A stretch of DNA of 28,605 bases, taken from Cyclostephanos tholiformis (lineage: Eukaryota; Bacillariophyta; Thalassiosirophyceae; Thalassiosirales; Thalassiosiraceae). Made by a program: the position numbers and the translations under genes. The notes beneath the pieces are model-generated. The model did not search any database. It was given only the letters and a program-made list of their open reading frames with translations, and had not been told where the DNA came from. The DNA is taken from assembly GCA_036939975.1 (NCBI GenBank), contig JALLPB010000146.1:1-28605 (forward strand). Reading direction: 5' to 3'. Shown here piece by piece: positions 8,856-19,119 of this stretch (position 1 is the stretch's first letter; the number at the start of each line of letters is the position of its first letter).

Positions 8856-10679
8856 TCATTTGTCATGACATTTCCTCTGCCTCAGTGCGAGACTTAATCT
8901 AAGTTTGACAACTTTGGAAGTTGCCACATACCAGATGAAAAATGTAATCATAATGAAAAATACTCCCACCAACTCCCCCGTGGCTGAAGCAGTCTGCTCG
9001 AACTCACAGTGATGGCCATAACACCTCAGGGGACCACTGCTGGAAGTGTATGTCACGCGTGGGATGATTCCCTCTATTATATCGCCTAATATCGAAACAC
9101 CAGCCTTACGTCTCCACTCTCCTACGGAGGAACGTCTCGCATCGTTGGGCACTAACGCCACGGGACCAAGGCTCTTATACTGCATTACCTCTTGAATGTC
9201 TGTCGGTATCAAGCGTGAAACCTTGAAGAACACGTAACAGTCCCATGGTAGGATGGCGTACTTTCTATGGTCCTCGTAATCGGGAAAGCTAGACTCTGTA
9301 AGCCTCCTCATGCCATCTTCTAAGAACACATCGCTGTGTATGATCTCGTCTTTATCAAAATATCTGCCGAATGTGCTATTCTGATCCATGATGAGAGGCA
9401 CGCCCAGGCTGCCCTTCTGATGCATGAATGCCGCGGCGATTGAATAACCCCGTTCCAGGAGAACGCGACTGATGCCCACCTCGTACCGCCAAACTAATGC
9501 CATTTTCACCAGATCGTCTTTGAAGTCTTCGTTCGATAGTCCGCATTCGTAAATCGCCCCGGTCTTGAGCCATATGTCGATCATGGGAGTGTTGACGGCG
9601 AACAGGAACGACTGTACGTGCGGCGAGTACACCGTGTTGAAGTGTGTATTTATCGTGTGTCCGACCATCTGGACTTTGTCCGACAGCAACGACGTGTACA
9701 GCTCCGTCCAAGACGAGAGAAATTCCCAATGCTCCGGAGAGCCAGGGCCGAACTTCGGCCCGGCAAGTCCACAGTTGATGTACACCATGTGATCGTAAAG
9801 GCTGGGCAAGTCGTAGGTACGAGCGACCAGGAGGAGGGATTCCATGTCGTAACATCGATCCTCGCGCACCAGCACGGTGATTAGCGAGTTGTCGTTCCCA
9901 ACGACCTGATTGTTCATGCGCTGCCTCTCTTGTTGGGCAGCACGGCAATGTGCCTGCTTCCTTGTTATTAGGCCATCCTCCTTGGTGTACTCATTCGCCA
10001 CCTCCTGGGTCAGGACGATGACGTACTGCAGGTTCAAATCCTCGAACGGGTGGTCGTCATTGTCGTGGTCGGTCCCGCCGAGGCCGTGACATTCGATCCC
10101 GTGCTGTATGAAGTACTCGAAGTTCGTGAGGTAGATGTCGTTCTTGCCTATGGTACGGTCCAACGATGTCGGTCCGGAGTAGGCCACGAGCGTCCTCTTC
10201 TTTTCCGGTCTTTGCATGTTCTTTATTATGGCACGTCCTATTGAGGCGGATACGTCGTCGGGGACGACTACGTCGCGACGGATCGGGAGTTTGTTGTCCT
10301 CGTCCGTAAGTCGCCTGTGTTGCGCCGAGACGCCCTCGGCCTCGGCAGTCCGCGAGGAGGAGGACGACCGGTCAACCGGAGGACCTCCGAGGTAAGCCTC
10401 CCCCCCCTCGTCGTGATTCGACGGCGACGAGGACGACTCTCCTCTCGACGCCATATTATTTTCATCCACACGATCACTTTCCATCGTAACATCGTAGTAG
10501 CCGTCGCTCGTTATCGGAGTCGATCGGCGCAATGACGGTGACGGAGGATCCATTCGCTCCGTCACTATGGCGGTTGAATGGTAGGAATCCGAAGCGACGT
10601 CATCCTCCAAGCTGGTAGTTGACGTCTCATCATCGCGGCTCGATGATGCCCGCGGCGAAATTTCCTCGGCCGTTGACAT
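8856..10679 (-). CDS. Glycosyltransferase-like membrane protein, RgpF-resembling (607 aa)
   Basis: Uninterrupted 607-residue frame from ATG 10679 to a stop at 8856-8858, no intron needed. Residues 1-150 are acidic/Ser-rich and disordered. The folded part starts near LVAYSGPTSLDRT and includes a block MVYINCGLAGPKFGPGSPEH, then WTELYTSLLSDKVQMVGHTI, HVQSFLFAVNTPMIDIW and a later LLERGYSIAAAFM. The order (N-x-G-x-x-GP, VGHTIN, HVQSF, YE...GY) recalls rhamnan-synthesis protein F/RgpF-type glycosyltransferases and related stramenopile proteins. A C-terminal hydrophobic span (about 569-590) is followed by a basic tail, unlike the N-terminal anchor usual for Golgi transferases. No DXD motif can be assigned with certainty. 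Faces the kinase gene head to head across ~800 bp. The family assignment is by eye and moderate; the substrate is unknown. Confidence 0.55.
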   Translation of the reverse strand: MSTAEEISPRASSSRDDETSTTSLEDDVASDSYHSTAIVTERMDPPSPSLRRSTPITSDGYYDVTMESDRVDENNMASRGESSSSPSNHDEGGEAYLGGPPVDRSSSSSRTAEAEGVSAQHRRLTDEDNKLPIRRDVVVPDDVSASIGRAIIKNMQRPEKKRTLVAYSGPTSLDRTIGKNDIYLTNFEYFIQHGIECHGLGGTDHDNDDHPFEDLNLQYVIVLTQEVANEYTKEDGLITRKQAHCRAAQQERQRMNNQVVGNDNSLITVLVREDRCYDMESLLLVARTYDLPSLYDHMVYINCGLAGPKFGPGSPEHWEFLSSWTELYTSLLSDKVQMVGHTINTHFNTVYSPHVQSFLFAVNTPMIDIWLKTGAIYECGLSNEDFKDDLVKMALVWRYEVGISRVLLERGYSIAAAFMHQKGSLGVPLIMDQNSTFGRYFDKDEIIHSDVFLEDGMRRLTESSFPDYEDHRKYAILPWDCYVFFKVSRLIPTDIQEVMQYKSLGPVALVPNDARRSSVGEWRRKAGVSILGDIIEGIIPRVTYTSSSGPLRCYGHHCEFEQTASATGELVGVFFIMITFFIWYVATSKVVKLRLSLALRQRKCHDK

Positions 10680-11474
10680 GACAAAATCACCGCCACCGTT
10701 TTACGAAATTTTATTTATCGTTTTTTAATTATTGTTCACAAGGGAAAACAAACAGATGAAGTCAGTCGGCCGCTATCTTATTCTAAACGTGTTCTTCATC
10801 GTTGACAAGATGCTGCTTTATTGGTGGTGAAATTGCCATGGGGGGGGGGGGTCATGACGTCGCAATCATAACCATCTACTTGTTCAACGAAGCCTTGGTC
10901 AGTCAGCTTGGCTCGCTCTACACACCACCACCCTACGTGCGTTGCTGGACCAACAAAAACGAAAAAACAACAACTACCTAACAAAACTGAACGGGAGGAA
11001 GGAAAGTACAACAAAAAGTATCGCCACATCGTTCCGTTCGTGTCCTCGGAAGATCTAATTTAGATCCATTTCGAGAAGTTTGGAAAAATTGGCACGATCG
11101 ATTTTTATATGTGAGCTTCGTAATATTATTATTATCGCAGCAGTGTCGCTATCGAAAATGTTGGACAAAACTTTTTAAGTACTTAAAATAATCCTCCTTT
11201 ACAAAGCTTATCAATTATTCTAGGCTATCATGAGCATTCGCTTTTCTCCTTTTCAAATTTCGCGGCATGTTCCAATTCCGGTAGTTGTACCATTAACCTT
11301 CTTTGGGGGTTTCTCACACATGAAAAATGTTGAAAGACGATCGCATCAACGCAGTCTGTCCCTGCTTTTTTGGTCGCGCCGAATATCGGACCAGAACACC
11401 GACCACCACACCGTGTGGTACCGACACACTCTTCACATCGTATCGTAGGAAAGAGAGAGAAAAGGGGTAAAGCT
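10680..11474. other. Divergent intergenic/5'-UTR region
   Basis: Upstream of both the minus-strand glycosyltransferase-like gene and the plus-strand kinase. No convincing gene: minus-strand frames near 10796-11029 have no recognisable content. A short poly-G run lies at about 10840-10849. The last ~30 bases before the kinase ATG are purine-rich (GAAAGAGAGAGAAAAGG). Confidence 0.4.
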
Positions 11475-14035
11475 ATGGCCGGGGAATATAGTATTAACGT
11501 CAACTTCGGGTCAGGAGGGGAGTCCTCAACCGTAGATGATTTCATCGACGTGGACAACGCGACCGCCAACTCTCGTGATGTGGCGGACCACCACGATGTG
11601 GACGTGTCCGTCGTGCCGGACAGCTTCGAGACCGGCCTGGACGGCGGTCGTAAGATGCAGTTCGCGTTCGGCACTCCCAGGGGTAATCGGAGAGAAATCA
11701 TCCGCCGAAGCGCCTCGCGTAGGAGCAGCGGTGGAGAAAGTTTCGCCGAGAGCCTACGGGGGAGCTTCAGCGGCGGGAGCTTCACGAGCGATAGCGGTCC
11801 CCCCTCCCTCGATACTGGTGTGTGTGGGGGGAACCTGATCTTCGCCACCGATGCCGAGGTGGCGACGCTCATGTACGGTGACTCATACGATGATGATGAT
11901 GACGACAATGCGAATTGTGGCACGATCGAAGGAGCGAGCGACGAGTTGAACCGTGAAACCGTCGCCGCCTTCTCGACGAGACGATGCACCGACGTTTCGG
12001 AGTCGTCGGGTTCGTTTCCTTCTCCCTCTGCAGTGCCCATGAACTTGAAGTCCTCCTTGCCCCCATCGGCAACCCTCGGAACTGGCTCGTTCAGCACTGT
12101 TAGGTTGGCATGGCGCAAGAGAGCGCCCGACGATGCGTCCCGCGAGGACGTCGTTAATGCAACGCATTCCGCGCCATGTCAAGATGGCAGAAGAAGACGC
12201 AGGAGCATCGTGCGTGTCCATAATAGAATCGAAGACGTCGCCGATGATGATGCGAACTGCGATGATTCTCCGGAACGATCCAAGGGTGAACTCGTCGCTG
12301 TTAAGATTATACAGAAATCGATATTGAAACAGATGAAGACGATGCACAGGGGATCGGATAATCGACTCACCGTGCACACCGCATTCGATGACATCGAACG
12401 GGAAATAGCCACGATGAAGAGATTGCGTCATCCCAACTTGGTCCGCTTATATGAGGTCATCGATAGCATCGAGTCGGACTGTTTGCTCATGGTATTGGAA
12501 TACGTGTCGTTGGGTGAGTGACGCGAATAATCCATCATCGTCTACGTCCTATTCGTGGCGATGGTAGATGTATTTTCTTCCGGTGTGAATTTTCTCATCT
12601 GCCTTCTCATTCATTCACTTTTTTCGTCGCTCCAGGCGAAATATTGAGTCATGTTCAGGGTACGAACCGATACACGAGGATGCGATATAGGAAGAAAGTG
12701 AAAGGCTTGACCCCCGAGGGGCATTTCGACGAAAGACACGCCGCACTTTACTTCGTGGACATTATGCACGGGTTGGCGTATTTACATCGGTATGTGTCTG
12801 TTGCGATGAATTTATTTTCTTTGCCTTATCGTGTTCTTCGACTTCGACAATTCGAGGAATAATAATATATCATTGCGTCAAATCTCAACTCGAAGGAACA
12901 GGATTTGTCACCGTGACCTTAAACCAGAGGTGAGCGCACCTGGCGAATCAACCTTTTGCTTTGTCATTATTTGTATGCCGCCTAAATCGATAATCTATCC
13001 TTGTCACACAATACAACAGAATATACTGTGAGTGTAGAAAAAGTGATTGACTCCTTAAATTTGTTCTATTATGGATCTAGCAATCGACTCTTTTATATTT
13101 TTAGCTTGTGTGCAAGCGGGGTAGCAAAAATTAGTGATTTTGGAGTCAGCCACATATTCGAAGATGAAAAGAGTCGTCAATCTTTCAAACTTACTCCTTT
13201 CGATGACGACTCTACAGATGATGTGACGTGTGAAAACGACAATATTGATCAGATTGACGATTATAACGGCAGCACCACACATTTGTTACGACGGGAGAGT
13301 GACCAAGCAATGAACATGACGAGTCAGCACAATAGCGGCATCTTGAAGAAAACTGAAGGAACTTGGTGTTTTTGGTCTCCAGAGATGTGCAGCGCCACAT
13401 CCGATGGGTTTTCTGCCTATTCCGCGGATTTATGGGCTGCAGGTGTTTGTTTATATATATTCACAACTGGAAAATTGCCTTTTTTTTCTATTGTTCCTTC
13501 GGACTTATTTGATATGATATCCAAGGCAAATGTGCCGTACGTAGGACTGCGCTTGTCGGATAGTTTGAGGGATCTTCTGGGCAAACTGCTGGAAAAAGAC
13601 CCATCAGCGAGAGCCGGAGTTGGCGATTGTCTCAGACACGAATTTTGTGTACAAGCGAGAACCGAAAGGATCGACGAACTCGGCTACAAACTCAAGCGAA
13701 GTGAGCAAGAAATAATTCTGTCAAAGAATGATGTAGATATGGCGTTGTCGATCACAAGGCCGCCTGCACTTCTGCCGATGTCGAATCCCAGTGCTCCGCC
13801 TCGAAGATACTCCACCTCGGCCACTTTTGATGATTCGTTATCTGACAACGACAATGATACTGAGAGAGGGTGTGCCGAACGAATTGACGAAGATGGCTGC
13901 AGCCAGACAGATGAAACCTCAGAGGTAAATGACACGCACAGGCAACAGTCATATAAAAGATTTAATTCGATAGTCCTGGGACAATATTCCACATTGAAAA
14001 AGTGGTGTTGGGACAAATTAGGAAGCGAAAAATAA
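11475..14035 (+). CDS. Ser/Thr protein kinase, CaMKK/SNF1-activating-kinase-like (5 exons)
   Basis: Exons 11475-12513, 12636-12789, 12902-12929, 13020-13027 and 13105-14035 join in frame to 719 residues; all four introns (122, 112, 90, 77 nt) are GT-AG. Domain: ~195 disordered acidic residues, glycine loop GTGSFSTVRLAW (202-213), a ~55-residue Arg/Asp-rich insert, VAVKII with Lys277, LRHPNLVRLYEVID, then catalytic loop HRDLKPENIL (Asp403), DFG (Asp421), and GTWCFWSPEM (495-504). DFG and SPE are ~80 residues apart, so the activation segment carries a long acidic insert. SADLWAAGVCLYIFTTGKLPF and DPSARAG complete the C-lobe. An insert between glycine loop and VAVK is typical of CaMKKs (their RP insert). 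No calmodulin site was identified; a polar ~140-residue tail follows. Likely an activating kinase upstream of SnRK1/AMPK-like kinases, by inference. First in-frame ATG chosen as start. Confidence 0.85.
13020..13027 (+). other. 8-nt micro-exon of the kinase gene
   Basis: AATATACT lies between an intron ending CAACAG (13019) and one starting GTGAGT (13028). With it the catalytic loop reads HRDLKPE-NIL-LCASG in one frame; skipping it would shift frame and lose the Mg-binding Asn408. Supported by splice consensus on both sides and by the invariant kinase motif. Confidence 0.8.
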
Positions 14036-14271
14036 TAGTCAGGCCTGCTTCAACTTTCTCTCTTTGGACGAGTTCTAGAGATCTCTTGGAATAATTGAAC
14101 CCTGTCTTATATTATCGTACAGGCCTAATCAACTTAGATGTATGCGGTGCGTCTTACGTGTTAACTTTGTAATTTTATGAATACATTCCCCCAAGGTAAG
14201 CAACTCAATATGAACAAGGGACATAATATTCTTGAATGATTCTAATACCGATCGCAGCCCACTATAACTGC
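14036..14271. other. Convergent 3' region between kinase and DUF7495-like gene
   Basis: No gene seen in these 236 bases, which should hold the 3' ends of both flanking transcripts. Confidence 0.5.
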
Positions 14272-16387
14272 TTACATCAAACAACACATGATATGATGCT
14301 TAACTTCCTTTCTTGTCCCGTCTATGCCCCACTGCGGTCTCACTCCCAGAACTTCGTGATGAAAAGTGCACCGCGTTTTCTCATCCCCGTCTATCGTGCC
14401 CACCTGCAACCACGTATTCATGGGACCGTTTGCGGGGGCCCACTCCTCCTCGTACGGTTTGACTATCATGCTACCCGGCAGGGGCGCATTGGCGCGGCCG
14501 TTGGGACAATACGCAGCGTACGGGCACAGCACCATGTGGTTGTACGATTCGCAGAAGAGCACGCCATCTTCGTAGGACCCGCCCGTCCAGCCATGCGCGG
14601 ACGTGAACCAGACAGGCTGAAAAGCCGCGATCACCGCCTTCTCTCGAGTTTGCTCGTCGACATCTTGCCACGTAACTCCGGAGGATACGACCGCCGCGTT
14701 CCCCACGTTTGTCGGGTCCTCCTCGCCTATCGCGTCCTCAACTTGCACCATCGTCGAATTGCTCATTTTTGTAGTGACGTCCGCCTCGACGTGATGCAAC
14801 CTCTCGGTCTTCCCCCACTCGGTCTTTGGATCCAAGGATCCGATGTTGTACGCGTCCCTGCAGCACATAAGATTCTGCGTTATCCCCCCGGCGCCGTGCT
14901 CGTGGTCGGGCGATATGCCCGTGATGCCCCAATCCGGCTTCTCATTATTGTGCAAGTCCGTGTATCTCTGACAGGTGAACATCCCCCCCACCTGCACGAA
15001 CTGATTGTATCCGTTGGATATCGCCGACCATTGCTCGCCATTCGGACGGTCGCCCCGGTATGGAACGCCGTCGTCCTGGTTACAGTAGATCTCGTACGGA
15101 CACGGAACTCGACGATCGTGGGATTTGCAGAAGGAGACTGCGTCGTCGAAAGTGATGCCCTATTGTTGTTTTCAGTGAGAGTGGTTGGGGGGGGGGGGGG
15201 GGGTGGAATGGAGATGGAGGGAGGGATGAGAATTTATTTCGCATATTCGTGGCGCGACGTGACCAATATTTTTATTCGCGCTCACCTCCCACCCCGACCG
15301 ACGATTATACCAAACCGGATCGAACGTCTTGAGGGCATTCTTGATTGCATCCAGCGCCACCGAGTGCCCGTCATCGCCCGTCGTGGGGGGGGAGGCCGAC
15401 GAACCCACGATCCCGCCTCCCCCAGACGACGTCTTCGATTCAGTCTCCTCCGTCGCGGCACCGCCCTGTCTTGAATAATATACGATCCCGCAGGACAGGG
15501 CCACCAGCATGCAAGAGACTATGAGCACCACCCTGCATAGCACCGCTCGATCGAACGACGCCATGCGATGCCAACGCGGCAGTTCGGCGTCGCTCCCCTG
15601 TAAGACGACGCCGTTGCGCAATGCGTTCCCGCCTCCGGCCCCACCACCGCCCCGCCTCCTCCGCTCCCGAAATCGATCGAGCGCCCTCCATGGCAACGAC
15701 GATGAGGAAGAATAGGGGGGACCGCCACCCCCCGCCGCCCCTCTTGTGCCGCGGTCATCGCCGCCGTTGTTGCCACCGGCGCCGCCACCCTTGCCAATCC
15801 TCCCCTCGCGCTCCGCTTCCCTCAGGGCGAGCTCGCGCGCCCTTGCCCTCCACGCCTTGTAGGGCGAGACGACCGCCCCCGGCGACGCCCGAACGTCTTG
15901 CACCCCGTAAAGCGCGCCGTACATCGATCCGCCCACCCGCCTCTCCTCCTCGATGTCGATCTCGCGATTATCGAGATCCACGGCGTCGTCGTCGTCCATC
16001 CCGCCATCGACGTTGTTGCCGCCATCACCGCTTTCGTCGTCGAGGTAACTCTCGAATCCGCCATCGCGTATGCTCCTCAGGTAATCGCGGTAGGCGTTCG
16101 CGACCTCCTCCTCCTTCCTCGAGCTCGCCATGCTGGCATTGTCCTCCTCGACGCCTTCGAGGTCGCGTATGTCCCGACGTACGCGATCGTCCTCGTCCCC
16201 CCCGTCGTCGACGTCATCGCATGCATCGTCGTCGTTCCCCCCGATCTCGAAGGCACCGTCGAGTTCGTCGCGCGCGATCGCCTCGCGTTCCCACTCCCGA
16301 AGGACGGCGACGGAGGAGCCGAAGTCGGGCGGGGGGGGGAAGGGGGGGGGAGGGGCGGGTGATACCGACGACGACGACGAGGGGGAN

Positions 16388-16440
<53 letters not shown>

Positions 16441-16823
16441 TCCCAAAAGGCGCGCTTCCTACGATGATCGGTCCTATCGCCGTCGTCGCCCGCGTCGTAG
16501 TCGTCGTCCCCATTGCCGTGATAATAACGACGGGGATGCCGAAGACGACGACCGTCGTCATCCTCCCTCGAGGGGGAGAGGGCGGACATGCCCCAATCGT
16601 CGTCGGCATCGCTCAGGTACAGCAGGTCGTCGTCGCAATCGTCGTCGTACCGCGATCGACGATGCTGCGTCCGGCGCCTCGCACGATAATAGCCCCCTCC
16701 TCCTCCGCTTCCGCGCCACGGTCGATCATCGGGGGGGAAGGTGCCATCGGTCTCGTTGGGGGGGGACGACGAGGAGGAGGAGGATGCCATCCCCCCCGCG
16801 AGGAAGCTTAGCAGGCGATTCAT
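14272..16823 (-). CDS. Type II membrane protein with tandem DUF7495-like Cys-rich domains (2 exons)
   Basis: Exon 1 runs 16823-15286 and exon 2 15159-14272, split by a 126-nt phase-0 intron (GTGAGC ... TAG) with a poly-C tract. The N-terminal ~400 residues are acidic, Gly/Pro/Ser-rich and disordered. A single membrane span (VVLIVSCMLVALSCGIVYY, around 15470-15530) follows a basic flank, giving type II topology with the C-terminus in the lumen or outside. Two repeats follow: DPVWYNRRSGWEGITFDDAV ... CPYEIYC ... CC, then QPVWFTSAHGWTGGSYEDGV ... CPYAAYCPNG ... CC. The shared layout (PVW, GW, FC, CPYxxYC, WG, terminal MCC) is what I associate with DUF7495, a diatom-enriched domain of unknown function; cysteines suggest disulfides. 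Exon 1 crosses the poly-G/N tract (16387-16439), so its frame there cannot be verified: the parts on either side are in different frames as assembled. ATG at 16823 chosen because MNRLLSFLAGG precedes the low-complexity region. Confidence 0.7.
16387..16439. repeat. N plus ~52-bp poly-G tract, probable gap artefact
   Basis: An ambiguous base at 16387 is followed by an unbroken G run to 16439, itself flanked by G-rich sequence. It falls inside the coding exon of the DUF7495-like gene as poly-Pro and causes an apparent frame change. The real sequence and length here are unknown. Confidence 0.85.
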
Positions 16824-17198
16824 ACGCGATATGACGACGGGAGGGTTGAGTTTTCGTCCCTGTCTTATTGGGAGTGTGTTGTTGTTTTTGACCACCGCAC
16901 GCTGTTGCGCGGAATGAACGTCGGCGGCGGCGGCGGCGCGGCGGAGGTTTGGTGAAGGAGGGACGTAAAAAATAATCTTGACCTGTGAATTTTTTTCAAG
17001 CTCGAACATGCATTCACACGAGTCACGAGGCTTGAAGATTCCACGGTTTCTTAGCTAATATAGTAGTAGCTTTCAAGCTTCGTAACTTCTTTTTAGTCAC
17101 TATCGTACCTATGATATTTTAGTGAACAAATCCGCGTGGCGTGTTCATCGCCGCCGGCTATGATGTAGTAGTGTGCGGACGTAGATCCAACCAATAAA
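16824..17198. other. Divergent promoter region
   Basis: Lies between the starts of the minus-strand DUF7495-like gene and the plus-strand dioxygenase. No gene seen. A GGC/GCG repeat cluster lies at about 16921-16943; the last ~150 bases before the plus-strand ATG are more AT-rich. Confidence 0.4.
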
Positions 17199-18889
17199 AT
17201 GACAATAGAAGACTCCCGACGAAATGCCGCCATCGGGCAATCCCCAACGAAGGCGGACGTCGTTTGCATTCGTTACGATGACCTCGTCGCCGCTTGCCTG
17301 GGGGATGATGGCAGTGGCAGTAGCAGTAGCAGTAGCAATAGTTCATCGGACGTGGACGTCGCGCATCTCATAGAATGCGCATTCTCGTCGATCGGGCTGG
17401 GAATTATCGCCATTACAGACGTTCCCAACCTATCCGACGGTCGAATTCGTCTCCTTCGATTATCACGCGACTTGGCGACGCTGCCATCGGAAGTATTAGA
17501 TGGAATAACCGTTCCCGAATCCATGTATCAAGTAGGCTGGGTGAGTGTGTGTGTTTGTTTATGTGTGTATTTTGCTCGCGTTTCACCACCACCAAGCGGT
17601 CCTTGCCCGACTCTCAAATTGTATACACCGTATCTATATCGCACACCCCTCCTCCCCCGTCCTTCATCATTGCAGAGCCATGGGCGGGAGAAGTTGGAGG
17701 GGGACAGGTTGGATTACGGCAAGGGATCGTTCTACGCCAACCCACTGACGGAAGATTTGGTCGAGACCATGCTAGGAAGGAGGCGGAGGAGATCATGCGA
17801 GGGATCGGACGTGTTATCGGAATGGGAGGACGACGAGTCCATCGGCATCATCGGGACCGACGATGGGTTACGCGAATTGGCATCGTCCAATCCGGCCTTC
17901 TTCGCGCCGAACGTCTGGCCCACCGAACACCTGCCGGAAGTGGAATCAACGTTCAGGGAAGTCGGCGGGTTGATACATGAGGTCGGGATAATGGTCGCCA
18001 AATGCTGCGATTCGTACGTGTCCTCTCTCGTAAGATGAAGCAAACTCCCGTCACCGACTGAAAAGAATGAATATGCGCTCGCTCACCTCGTCACTCGTCG
18101 TCTTCGTCGCATTCGACCGTATCAACATTTACAACGTCCAAGTGCCCTGGCTACGAGCGGAAACTCGAGAGGATCCTCCGCCACTCGAAATGCTGCAAGG
18201 CGCGATTGCTCCATTACTTTCCTCCACCCGAGGAGGAGGAGGAGGAGGAGGATTCCGCCCCCGACGACGAAGACGACCAAGCTAACAATGACAATGGCGT
18301 TGCCACGGATGAATTCAGCGATTGGTGCGGATGGCACAACGATCACGGCTCGCTCACCGGCCTCCTCCCCGCACTGTATCTCGACGGCGATGGGAATATA
18401 ATCGACGGTCCCCCCGACGTCGAGGTCGGATTGTACATCAAATCCCGCGATGGTAGGTTGCTCAAGGCGTATATACCCGAGAACGCCGTTGCATTTCAGG
18501 TCGGTGAGACCGCCCAGATTCATACGGGTGGTCTGTTGAAGGCGACTCCTCACGGTGAGTAATTTTGGTGGCCTCATTGTCGCTCGTTCGAATATCATCT
18601 CTGCGTCCATTTATCATATTTATTCCTTGCCAATTTTAAACCCGTGTATCCAAAAGCCGTGAGAGGATGCAGGGGACCGGGGCGCGTGAGCAGGGAGACT
18701 TTCGCGGTGTTCATGGAACCGGAATTTCACTGCGCGATGGACCTACCGGTGGGACGGACATTGGAGGACACGCAGTGCGTCGAGGACGAGAGATTGCTCC
18801 CGAGTAGCGTCCGCACGCTGAGGTCGAGGTGGAAGCCGGGGATGACGTTCGGCGATTTTTCCAACGCTACGTTTGCGGCATTTCACTGA
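17199..18889 (+). CDS. 2-oxoglutarate/Fe(II) dioxygenase-like protein (4 exons)
   Basis: Exons 17199-17540, 17676-18029, 18143-18554 and 18657-18889 join in frame to 446 residues. Introns are 135, 113 and 102 nt (donors GTGAGT, GTAAGA, GTGAGT). The fold resembles the isopenicillin-N-synthase-like superfamily: VGW-SHGREKLEG and KGSFYANP in the N-terminal half, KARLLHYFP, then the iron ligands H-x-D in WHNDHG (His297, Asp299), a distal His369 in ATPHAVRG, and the 2-oxoglutarate-binding Arg382 in VSRETFAVF. The full facial triad plus Arg suggests an active enzyme. A poly-Glu/Asp loop (about 18225-18280) follows KARLLHYFP. It is close to a conserved eukaryotic branch found in plants and algae whose substrate I cannot state. 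No targeting peptide is obvious. The second donor (18030) was chosen over GTGTCC at 18018 because GTAAGA is the better site; both keep frame. Confidence 0.8.
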
Positions 18890-19119
18890 TTTGTGATGTA
18901 ACATCCGGCGAAATCAGTTGTCGTTTATATGCATGCTGTACATATAGAGCGTCATCTATAAGATGGAGAGTAGTCCTTGACACGCACACACAAAAGAACG
19001 GCAGCCTAAAAACCTTACTAGAATACTCTCAGATACTTTCGAAGCATATTCGATACTTTTGTTTGTTCCTTATGATATTGTGTCAAGATTTTCTAATCCG
19101 AGGCCGAGAATAATGTTTA

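Noticed and set aside
10030..10045. GGTTCAAATCC, a tRNA T-loop-like box
   Set aside because: Lies inside the glycosyltransferase-like coding sequence with no acceptor stem or anticodon arm around it.
11228..12118. 296-codon minus-strand frame opposite kinase exon 1
   Set aside because: Shadow frame; the plus strand continues in frame through conserved kinase motifs.
14236..15474. 412-codon plus-strand frame
   Set aside because: Antisense of the two Cys-rich domains, and it reads through the intron of the real minus-strand gene.
15621..16811. Long plus-strand frames opposite the DUF7495-like gene
   Set aside because: Arg/Pro/Ser-rich products caused by skewed codon composition and the poly-G tract; no domain content.
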